From contig CBDFGE010000001.1 in the NCBI GenBank assembly GCA_965247055.1, positions 150,344-214,343 on the forward strand: a stretch of 64,000 nucleotides of DNA. Direction: 5' to 3'. Positions 8,324-15,310 of this stretch are shown piece after piece; the first letter of the stretch is position 1; each line of letters starts with the position of its first letter. The position numbers and the translations under genes are program-made. The DNA comes from CBDFGE01 sp965247055 (GTDB taxonomy: Bacteria > Chloroflexota > Dehalococcoidia > Lucifugimonadales > JAGWBF01). A model generated the notes under the pieces. That model was not told the origin of the DNA and made no database searches. It worked only from the letters and a program-made list of their open reading frames with translations.

Positions 8324-9953
8324 GTTCAGGGAAAATGTCAGTTTATGGAAGGACTGACATTGAGTACGAAAGAGCAGAACCGGTTACATATCTTGAACGG
8401 AGTATTAGAGCGGCACTGGACGATGAAGGAGGCGGCCCCGCTGCTTGGAGTAAATGAACGTCAGGGATGGCGAGTGCTGGCGGCCTATCGTAAGGAAGGG
8501 GCCAGAGGAGTGGTGCATAAGAACCGGGGCCGGGTGCCACCCAACGCGACTCCAGAGACCATCCAGCAGCAGGTGGCGAGCCTGGCCCAAGAACGCTACG
8601 AGGGGATCAACCATACCCATCTGACCGAGTTGCTGGCCGAGCGGGAAGGGGTGATGTTATCCAGGCCCACGCTAAGGCGAATTCTGGTACGGGCCGGATT
8701 GACCAGCCCCCGCCACCGCCGGCCACCACAACATCGGTGTCGCCGACAACGGATGCCTCAGGAGGGGATGCTGCTCCAATTGGACGGGAGCCACCACCTC
8801 TGGCTGGAGGACCGGGGGCCCTGGCTAACGCTGCTGCTGGCGGTGGACGACGCTACCGGGACGGCACCCTATGCACTATTCCAGGAACAGGAGGATACCC
8901 GAGGCTACCTGTCCCTGCTCCAGGGCATCATTGAACGTCGGGGGGTGCCGATGGCGGTGTACACCGATGGGCATGCCGTCTTTCAGCCACGGCGTCGTCC
9001 ATCGGACCTATCCCAGGTTCCCGGGAAAGGACCATCAACCCAATGGAGCCGGGCCCTGGGAGAACTGGGGATCACCCAGATATTGGCCCACAGTCCCGAG
9101 GCCAAAGGAAGGGTGGAGCGAGCCAACGGCACCTTCCAGGACAGGCTGGTGGCGGAACTTCGTCTGGCTGGCGCTTGCACCCTGGCGGAGGCGAATCAAG
9201 TGCTGGCCAAGTTTCTGCCTCGGTTCAACCAGCGCTTCGGGGTGCCTGCGGACCAGGCGGAGTCGGCCTACCGGCCAGTGAACCCGGAGTTGGACCTGGG
9301 TGGCGTGCTGTGCATCAAGGAGTTGCGCAGAGTGGCCAAAGACGACACGGTGCAATACCACGGGCGGGCTTTGCAACTCTTTCCCAGTCTGGAGCGCCCC
9401 AGCTATGCCGGGGCCCGAGTAGAGGTGCAGGAACGTCTGGATGGTCGTCTGCTGGTGCGGCATCGGGAGCAGATTCTGACTCCCCAAGAAGCGCCGGCGC
9501 TAGCTACTGAACTCCGGGCTCGGGTGACGGCCGGTCCGGTGACAGCGATTCTTCCCGACCCGGATCCGACGGACTGGAGGCCCAAGCAACGTATCAGAGC
9601 CCCGGTGCTTCTAGGACCCCTGGCTGGCGAGACCATCTGGTATGAGGACGCCGCAAGGAAGCAGGTCCACCGGGACCTGGTGGTGGCCGGGATGGAGCGG
9701 GCGCGGCAGCAGGGCAAGCGCATCGGCCGGCCCTCGGTGAATGAACGCCCGAGTTTGAGCAGCGATTCGCCGCGGTGGTGCAGCGCATCGGATCGGGAGA
9801 GCTTTCCAGAAATCAAGCTGCCAGAGAACTGGGCATCGGCTATGCCACCCTCAAGCGCCTCCTCCAGGCCTGGGAACAGCCCAACGCCAAGCCATCTATT
9901 TCACTTTCGGTGAAACCAAGCAGCGGTAAGGACTACTGACATTTTCGGTGAAC
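8324..9953 (+). mobile_element. IS1202/ISNCY-type insertion sequence with imperfect terminal inverted repeats
   Basis: The element splits an SDR gene. Its ends carry inverted repeats: gttcagggaaaatgtcagt at 8324-8342 and the reverse complement of 9935-9953, matching at 17 of 19 positions. Additional TGTCAGT copies lie at 8309-8315 and, inverted, at 8353-8359; these may be transposase-binding sites or may mean the true left end is a little further out. A clear target-site duplication is not visible. One transposase fills the element. Confidence 0.8.
8345..9913 (+). CDS. IS1202/ISNCY-family DDE transposase with serine-resolvase-like C-terminal tail, frameshifted
   Basis: Residues 1-110 hold helix-turn-helix segments (AAPLLGVNERQGWRVL). 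An integrase-core DDE domain follows: Asp in LLQLDGSHHLWLEDRGP, Asp in VYTDGHAVF, Glu in HSPEAKGRVERANGTF. The C-terminal beta domain continues to about residue 420. From there the chain resembles the end of a serine resolvase (VAGMERARQQGKRIGRPSV). After about position 9748 the frame is wrong: shifting one base gives a coherent HTH tail (AARELGIGYATLKRLLQAW) ending at a TGA at 9937-9939, inside the right inverted repeat. One base appears to have been lost from a run of Cs. Confidence 0.85.
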   Translation: MEGLTLSTKEQNRLHILNGVLERHWTMKEAAPLLGVNERQGWRVLAAYRKEGARGVVHKNRGRVPPNATPETIQQQVASLAQERYEGINHTHLTELLAEREGVMLSRPTLRRILVRAGLTSPRHRRPPQHRCRRQRMPQEGMLLQLDGSHHLWLEDRGPWLTLLLAVDDATGTAPYALFQEQEDTRGYLSLLQGIIERRGVPMAVYTDGHAVFQPRRRPSDLSQVPGKGPSTQWSRALGELGITQILAHSPEAKGRVERANGTFQDRLVAELRLAGACTLAEANQVLAKFLPRFNQRFGVPADQAESAYRPVNPELDLGGVLCIKELRRVAKDDTVQYHGRALQLFPSLERPSYAGARVEVQERLDGRLLVRHREQILTPQEAPALATELRARVTAGPVTAILPDPDPTDWRPKQRIRAPVLLGPLAGETIWYEDAARKQVHRDLVVAGMERARQQGKRIGRPSVNERPSLSSDSPRWCSASDRESFPEIKLPENWASAMPPSSASSRPGNSPTPSHLFHFR

Positions 9954-10423
9954 AACGACAACAGGGCCCTTTCCGCCAGGCCGGATATTATGTTAATGAT
10001 CCGTCCCCGTCCCCCCAGAACCATCCGCCTTCCCACCGCCCGGCACGTCACGTAGACGGTCGTCACGTTCCGCCGCATCACGGCCTCGAACTCGCCGAGA
10101 GTGACCTGGTCGAAGGGTCTGGCGAACTCCGTGCGAAAATCGTTCACCAGTACATCCAACCGGCCCCATCGGGAGATGACGTCGTCCAGGGCCGCCTCCA
10201 CGTCACCCTCTATGGAGGCATCACAAACGCTACCGAAGGCCTGACCTCCCAGCTTCCCTACCCTCTCCACCACCTCCTTCATGAGCTCGCGCCGCGCCGC
10301 CATGACGTAGACGCTGGCGCCGGCCTCGGCCAGCACCTCAGCCAGATAGGGGGTAAACTCGTTGCCCTCTCCGGCCAGGACAGCCACTTTGTCGGTCAGC
10401 CTGTACTCTTCCAGGAGGGGCAT
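9954..10423 (-). pseudogene. N-terminal half of the IS-interrupted SDR gene
   Basis: This is the first half of an SDR-fold protein, beginning MPLLEEYRLTDKVAVLAGEG; the ATG at 10423 has GAGGAG about eight bases upstream. It runs to GRIINIISGLAERALLS, where the inserted element begins. The glycine-rich cofactor motif is degenerate (AGEGNEF instead of TGxxxGxG) and the usual NNAG is replaced by VNDFR. With the FCASQ active site in the other half, this suggests a non-catalytic SDR homologue that was later disrupted. The downstream half is at 7984-8294. Confidence 0.8.
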
Positions 10424-10470
10424 CCTCGTCTCCTCGCTAACGGCGGTGCTCGACCACGGCACGGCCGGGA

Positions 10471-11286
10471 CTAGTCGCCGGGCTGAATCCCCAGGGGGGT
10501 CAGCGGCGCGTGTCCCGTCGGTGCGTAGCCTGCCGCCAGCCCCCCTCCATCCAGAGTAAGCATCTCGCCGTTCATGTAGTCCGAGGCGTCGGAGGCCAGG
10601 AAAACGGCGATGGGGCCGATGTCTCCCGGCTCCCCCAGCCTGCCGGTGGGTATCACCTCCCCCGACCTGGGCAGGCTGTCCCGCATGGCCTCGGTCCCGC
10701 GAGTGGGTATGAACCCCGGCACAATGGTGTTGGCCGTCACGCCGTAGCGGGCCAGGCTCATGGCGAGGGTGCGGGTCAGCTGTACCATGCCCCCCTTGCT
10801 GCGCGTATATACGTATATGTCACGCCCACCCCTGAGGCCAAACCCGGAGGCCACGTTGATTATTTTCCCGCTACCCCGTTCCACCATGTGTTTGGCCACC
10901 GCCCGGGAGCAGTAAGAGGCGCCGCTCAAGTTCGTTTCCAGACCCGACCGCCACTCTTCGTCGCTTATATCCCATATAGGCCGGGGAGATTCCCCGGTCC
11001 GACCGGCATTGTTGATCAGCACGTCTACCTTGCCGAACCGGTCCAGGGCCCGGGCCACCATGCCGTCCACCTGCGGGGAGTCGGTGACATCGGTTGAAAC
11101 CGCCAGGGCGTGCCTTCCCAGTCCCTCCACCTCCCGGACCGTCTCTTCGATGGGCTGCCGCCTCCGGGCTGCTATTACCAGGTCGGCCCCGGCCCTGGCC
11201 AGGGAGCGCACCATGGCCCTGCCCAGCCCAGTGCCCCCGCCGGTGACAACCACTACCTTCCCGTCGAGACTCAACCGCTGCAGCAA
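10471..11286 (-). CDS. Short-chain dehydrogenase/reductase, FabG-like
   Basis: This 271-residue NAD(P)-dependent SDR has the intact TGGGTGLG cofactor motif near the N-terminus, NNAGRTGES, the catalytic serine in INVASGFG and the YTRSK catalytic pair. The C-terminal segment ends with EMLTLDGGG, typical of 3-oxoacyl-ACP reductase-like family members. It starts three bases after birA, and a degenerate SDR follows, so the genes are probably cotranscribed. The substrate cannot be read from the sequence; the neighbouring MaoC hydratases suggest an acyl-CoA or lipid pathway. Confidence 0.9.
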   Translation of the reverse strand: MLQRLSLDGKVVVVTGGGTGLGRAMVRSLARAGADLVIAARRRQPIEETVREVEGLGRHALAVSTDVTDSPQVDGMVARALDRFGKVDVLINNAGRTGESPRPIWDISDEEWRSGLETNLSGASYCSRAVAKHMVERGSGKIINVASGFGLRGGRDIYVYTRSKGGMVQLTRTLAMSLARYGVTANTIVPGFIPTRGTEAMRDSLPRSGEVIPTGRLGEPGDIGPIAVFLASDASDYMNGEMLTLDGGGLAAGYAPTGHAPLTPLGIQPGD

Positions 11287-11289
11287 CCT

Positions 11290-12138
11290 CTACTCCCCGC
11301 CTCCGGCAACCGTGCCCGCCGTGACTTCGCCAGCGGGGAGGGTTACCAAAGTGCCATCCGCCTGGCGCAGCATAAGGTTCCCCAAGTCATCCACATCCTC
11401 GGCATAGCCGGCGTACACGTCCTCTCCCCACCGCACTTGCACCTCTCTTCCCAGCGTCTCCAGAAGGCCTCGCCACTCCGCCATCACCTGCTCAAGACTC
11501 CCATCTCCCAAGGACCGGGCGGGGGCGCTCGCGTGCGGACCTCCGTTGATCCCCCTGAGGGGCAGGTATAGCTTGTCCACCTCCTGGAGGAGGTTTCGCA
11601 GGAGGGCCTCCCGCCCTACCTCGGTGCCCGCCTCTAGGTGCAGGCTGGTGGCTATGTCCGCCAGGCCATCCACCACGGAAAGGTCGAGGGCAACGTTTAT
11701 ACCAATACCCACTATCGCGTACCGGACCGAGTCTCCCAGAAGCGAGCTCTCCACCAAGACACCGCACACCTTCTTCCCGCCTAGCCGGACGTCGTTGGGC
11801 CACTTAATGGTGGGCCTCAGGCCTATCGTCTTTCTGATGGCCCGTGCCATCGCGACCCCCGATACGATGCTGAGGTACTGGAGCGCCTGGCGCGAGGGGC
11901 GCAGCACAATAGAGAGGTAGAGGTTCCCCTCTTGGGTAACCCAGACCCGGTCGAAACGGCCTCGCGCGGCCGTCTGCTCCTCTGCCAGGACCACCGTACC
12001 GTCCTCGGCGCCTTCTAAGGCCAGGCGCGCCGCCTCGTCCATGGTCGACGAGACCCTCCGGAAATAGAGGACCCGCCGGCCCACGACGCGGGTGTAGAGA
12101 CCTTCCCTCAACATGCCGGCCACGACGTTCCTGGGCAA
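11290..12138 (-). CDS. birA: Biotin-[acetyl-CoA-carboxylase] ligase BirA, lacking the DNA-binding domain
   Basis: This 282-residue ligase attaches biotin to carboxylase carrier proteins through biotinyl-AMP. Motifs seen are VSSTMDEAARLALEGA, the biotin-binding region EQTAARGRFDRVWV, TIKWPNDVRLGGKKVCGVLVE, and VGIGINVAL. The glycine-rich loop (usually GRGRxGRxW) is shortened to GRFDRVW. No N-terminal helix-turn-helix is present, so it is a monofunctional enzyme rather than a repressor. It lies between MaoC genes and an SDR gene on the same strand. Confidence 0.92.
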   Translation of the reverse strand: MPRNVVAGMLREGLYTRVVGRRVLYFRRVSSTMDEAARLALEGAEDGTVVLAEEQTAARGRFDRVWVTQEGNLYLSIVLRPSRQALQYLSIVSGVAMARAIRKTIGLRPTIKWPNDVRLGGKKVCGVLVESSLLGDSVRYAIVGIGINVALDLSVVDGLADIATSLHLEAGTEVGREALLRNLLQEVDKLYLPLRGINGGPHASAPARSLGDGSLEQVMAEWRGLLETLGREVQVRWGEDVYAGYAEDVDDLGNLMLRQADGTLVTLPAGEVTAGTVAGGGE

Positions 12139-12177
12139 CCTACCTCCTCCACAAGCCGGGGAGCAGCGACCCTGGCC

Positions 12178-12615
12178 CTAGCGTCCGCGGCTGGGAAGGG
12201 CCAGTATGGCCTTCCCACCTATCATCTGCCCGCGGTCCTCAGTGGACAGAATCACATCGCACTCCACCAGGTGCTCCCCTCCATCCACCCGCATGTCGGT
12301 CACCACGGCCGTGATGACGACGGGCTTGTGGAACACCGGCTGCCGGAACACCACGTCCAGATGTTTGAGGGACACGGTGGGAGACCAGTCGGTGAGGAGC
12401 TGGGCCATCATGGCCATGCTCATTATCCCCGGCACGATACGGCCGGACAGACCTACCCTCTTCGCCTCATCCTCGTCCAGGAACCGATTGGGTCTGGGGC
12501 TGCCTCGTACACGGCAGAAGGTCGCCACCGCCTCTTCGGAGATGTCCTTGTGCAGCGGGCCGATCTCATCGCCCAGATCCACGTCCTCGTAGTAACGTAC
12601 GACGTTTTCGGCCAT
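12178..12615 (-). CDS. MaoC-like hydratase/dehydratase
   Basis: This 145-residue protein has the single hot-dog fold of the MaoC family. Recognisable parts are the N-terminal YYEDVDLGDEIGPL, the NRFLDEDEAKRVGLSGRIVPGI segment (the family usually has N-P-H-D-A followed by G..IVPG) and a C-terminal VECDVILSTEDRG. The usual catalytic His is not obvious: NRFLDED stands where NPLHxD would be. It starts four bases after the upstream MaoC-type gene, so the two may form a heteromeric (R)-specific enoyl-CoA hydratase. Confidence 0.85.
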   Translation of the reverse strand: MAENVVRYYEDVDLGDEIGPLHKDISEEAVATFCRVRGSPRPNRFLDEDEAKRVGLSGRIVPGIMSMAMMAQLLTDWSPTVSLKHLDVVFRQPVFHKPVVITAVVTDMRVDGGEHLVECDVILSTEDRGQMIGGKAILALPSRGR

Positions 12616-12619
12616 CTCC

Positions 12620-13063
12620 CTACTCCCTGGCCGCGTATGATTCTTGGACAGAGGCTACTCTCTCGCCCCTCTGGTTGGCGAAGATCGTCTCGAAAACGAT
12701 AAAGACCATCGTGCCGGAGCGCCCTGTCTTGGGGTAAACCTCCTTCAAATAGGAGGAGGCCATCATGGAGTCCCCCGCCAGGATGGGAGCCAGTGGCTCC
12801 ACGATCTGCCCCGCGTGGAACCGCGCATTTCCAAACTTCAGGTTGATGTCCGGTATCGTCTCTTCCCGCAAAAAGATAGTGCACAGGGTTGCGGGCGCCA
12901 CCACCGTGGGGTGTCCCGCCTTCCTGGCTGCATCCTCGTCCAGGTAGATGGGGTTCGTCTCTCCCACGGCGAGACAGTAGTCCCGGATCAGCTCCTTGGT
13001 AATCTCGAAGGGTCCTGCCCGGTGCTCCTTGCCCAGGAGGGAGCGGTCGTACTCCAGGTCCAT
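12620..13063 (-). CDS. MaoC N-terminal-domain (FAS1-like) dehydratase
   Basis: The protein begins MDLEYDRSLLGKEHR; the ATG at 13063 has GAGGAGG about 12 bases upstream, and the longer open frame above it lacks family similarity. It shows the half-hot-dog pattern FEITKELIRDYCLAVGETNP, IYLDEDAARKAGHPTVVAPA and LKFGNARFHAGQIVEPLAPI. Such proteins pair with a second MaoC-like subunit, here the next gene downstream, to hydrate enoyl-thioesters. This gene probably starts the short hydratase-birA-SDR transcription unit. Confidence 0.85.
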   Translation of the reverse strand: MDLEYDRSLLGKEHRAGPFEITKELIRDYCLAVGETNPIYLDEDAARKAGHPTVVAPATLCTIFLREETIPDINLKFGNARFHAGQIVEPLAPILAGDSMMASSYLKEVYPKTGRSGTMVFIVFETIFANQRGERVASVQESYAARE

Positions 13064-13201
13064 TGACGCTGGTAGCCTCCTCAGATGGTCTCGGCCAGAG
13101 CCGCAGCTACTCGATGGGGCTGGCGCTTGCCTCGTGCTAGGCCGGACCACGGCAGCGGCCGCGCCTACCGGCGTCAGCGACGGCCCCTCCAGGCAAGATG
13201 G

Positions 13202-13885
13202 CTAGTGCTCGCGGAAGCTCGCCTCTGTGGTCTCCTCCAGGCGCAACGGGGCGAACTCCCCGTGGAGCAGAGCCTCCACCAGGTCCTGCTCGCTGCGAAT
13301 GGCCCCCGGGAAGGATGTCAGGCATGCCCCGATGGAGCTAACCAGATGGGCATCGCTGCCGGCGATCCCCATGTAGCCCCGGTTCGCCGCCAACTCCATC
13401 CCCCTTTCGTTCTCCCCCCTGCGGCTGCCCCCGTTTAGGGTCTCCACGATGCTAAGGCCGGGAAACTCCACGCCCCTGTCCATGAACTCGCAGAGCCCGA
13501 TGCCGGCCCTGCCTGGATGGGCCGGCACAGCGATGGCGCCGCGCCGCGCCGCCTCTTCTACAAGCTGGAACGAGTCGATGGCCACGTCGGAGAAGTCAAC
13601 GGAGCCGAGCAGTCCGTCGCTGACACCGTACACCAGGAAGTGGCCGTGCAGCGTGTCCAGCTCAGACCCCTTCAGCACCAGCACCCCGTACTGTCGTGCC
13701 AAGCCCGAATAGTCGATAGCCTTGTCGAACTTGCGGTGCTCCGTGAGAACGATGCCATCGATGGAATAGCCACGCTTTCTGAGCACCTGTATCCACTTCA
13801 AGTACTGCTCGACCGTCGCTCGGGAGTCGTCCGAGGAGACGGAGTGGCTGTGCATGTCTATCAGGGTCCGGCCCGTTTCGAGCAC
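13202..13885 (-). CDS. PHP-domain metal-dependent phosphoesterase
   Basis: This 227-residue PHP-fold hydrolase shows the metal-binding motifs DMHSHSVSSDDSRAT, LTEHRKFD, KGSELDT, VPAHPGRAGIG and GSDAHLVSSIG. These His and Asp/Glu residues bind the catalytic metals. No polymerase or kinase domain is attached. The GTG at 13885 lies inside AGGAGG, so translation may start further in, for example at the ATG of MHSHSV. The substrate is unknown; family members cleave phosphoesters of nucleotides or histidinol phosphate, but nothing here identifies the latter. Confidence 0.85.
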   Translation of the reverse strand: MLETGRTLIDMHSHSVSSDDSRATVEQYLKWIQVLRKRGYSIDGIVLTEHRKFDKAIDYSGLARQYGVLVLKGSELDTLHGHFLVYGVSDGLLGSVDFSDVAIDSFQLVEEAARRGAIAVPAHPGRAGIGLCEFMDRGVEFPGLSIVETLNGGSRRGENERGMELAANRGYMGIAGSDAHLVSSIGACLTSFPGAIRSEQDLVEALLHGEFAPLRLEETTEASFREH

Positions 13886-13980
13886 CTCCTGGCGAGGAAC
13901 AACGCCCCCGGTATCGAGGGTTGTTGAGATACACCCTGGGACGCCTTGCTAAGGCGATTCGCCGGTAAATATCGGGGAGT

Positions 13981-14403
13981 GAGGCAGGCCTGTAAGCCGG
14001 GTTCTGTGTCCCCATGGTCGAAGCATCGACGCCCGTAGGCGCGATCACCCGCCCTTTGGGAGCGGTGACCATCTCTCTAGGCCCGCCGTTGCCGACGGAC
14101 TCAAGCGGCCAACCCGGGGACGGGCCAGGCACCCATAGTCCCCCTATTTGGCCTTGCTCCAGGTGGGGTTTAGCCACCGCCGTGTCACCACGGCCGGCCG
14201 GACGCTCTTACCGTCCGTTTTCAACCTTACCGCGCCGGCCCGAAGGCCGCCGTGGCGGTGTGGTTTCTGTGCCACTTTCCGTCCCCCGGATGATGTATCC
14301 CACCATCCGGGGGCCTGGGCGTTACCCAGCACCCTGCCCGGTGGAGCCCGGACTTTCCTCTCCCCCGACCTTGCGGGGCAGCGGTCACCCGGCCTGCCCT
14401 ATC
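13981..14403 (-). ncRNA. rnpB: RNase P RNA, bacterial type A
   Basis: Read on the minus strand, this region has the conserved blocks of the catalytic RNA of ribonuclease P: GAGGAAAGTCCGGGCTCC near the 5' end, GGTGCTGGGTAACGCC, ACAGAAAC, GCAAGGCCAAATAGGG, AGAGAGATGG and the 3' block ACAGAACCCGGCTTACAGG. GGCAGGCC at the 5' side pairs with GGCCTGCC at the 3' side to form helix P1, which sets the approximate ends. The RNA processes the 5' leaders of tRNA precursors. Confidence 0.95.
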
Positions 14404-14460
14404 CCAAGAGCACTCTAGCATATCCCCCTGAGAGGGTCAAGCTGGCCCGATTCGTGGCGC

Positions 14461-15174
14461 CTAGCTCACGTAGAGTATCCGTCCGCAACTGTTGCACAGT
14501 ACCCGCTCGCGGCCCCCACGAGCCCGCTGGAGCTGGTGAGTCGGAAGGGCCATGCGGCAGCCTCTGCACAGGCCTCGCTCCACTTTGGCGATGGCCTGGC
14601 CTCCCTTGGCCGACCTCAGACCCTCGTAAAGTTTCAGCTCCTGCTGTCCCATAGCCGAGGCCAGCTCCCCCCGGCGCGTTTCCAGGTCAGCCACCTCATC
14701 CGCAAGCCTTTGCCGCTCCCTTACGAGCTCCCCCTGACTGACGCGCCACTCTTCCTCGGCCCGGGCAAGCTCCTTCTCCAGGGACCGAAGCGTCTCCTGC
14801 GCCTCCTCCAGTCCCACCATCGACTCCAGAAGCTGGTCGTCCAAACCCTTCATCTGGATCTTCAGAGACGCCGCCTCCCGTTCGTGGCCCTCAATCTCCC
14901 GAAGATTCGTCACTTCACCGCCGTATAGCCTGGCCTCCACCTGTTGGATCTTTTCTCTCACGGACCCGGCGTCCAACTCCCTGGCCCGTTGCGCGAGGCG
15001 CAAGGCGTTGAGGAACGCCCGTCTATCCGCGCGCTCCTGGGTCAGCCTGTCCAGCTCCACCCGGTCTCCCAGATGGCCGTCTATCGAGGAGATCCTGCCT
15101 TTGCGCCAGTCGATCTCAACGTCCACCTCTTGAAGGTCGTACATCTGCCTGACGGTGGTCATCACCGACACCAA
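14461..15174 (-). CDS. Coiled-coil protein with C-terminal C4 zinc ribbon (DUF164-like)
   Basis: This 237-residue protein is a long coiled coil (about residues 15-185, rich in Glu, Arg and Leu) ending in a zinc ribbon with two CxxC pairs (CRGCRM and CNSCGR, about residues 201-230). The QVEARLYGGEVTNLREIEG segment is typical of the family. Homologues are widespread and poorly understood; they are often considered nucleic-acid-binding. It lies just upstream of the RNase P RNA on the same strand and is divergent from the CysRS fusion gene. Confidence 0.85.
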   Translation of the reverse strand: MVSVMTTVRQMYDLQEVDVEIDWRKGRISSIDGHLGDRVELDRLTQERADRRAFLNALRLAQRARELDAGSVREKIQQVEARLYGGEVTNLREIEGHEREAASLKIQMKGLDDQLLESMVGLEEAQETLRSLEKELARAEEEWRVSQGELVRERQRLADEVADLETRRGELASAMGQQELKLYEGLRSAKGGQAIAKVERGLCRGCRMALPTHQLQRARGGRERVLCNSCGRILYVS

Positions 15175-15310
15175 GCCAACTAGGGATGAAATTAGGCCTG
15201 GTTAGGATTGTAGGTAGGGCTCGGGCGATTGTCAACGGGCGGTAAGCGGGTGCAATGAAGATAGATACATGATAAAATCTGTCTGGAGTCGCCTGGCGAG
15301 GGGCAAATTG

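Noticed and set aside
13202..13885. Histidinol-phosphate phosphatase (hisK)
   Set aside because: It is a PHP-domain protein and lies not far from the his operon, but it is separated from it by the hydratase, birA and SDR genes and has no specific hisK signature, so it stays a generic phosphoesterase.
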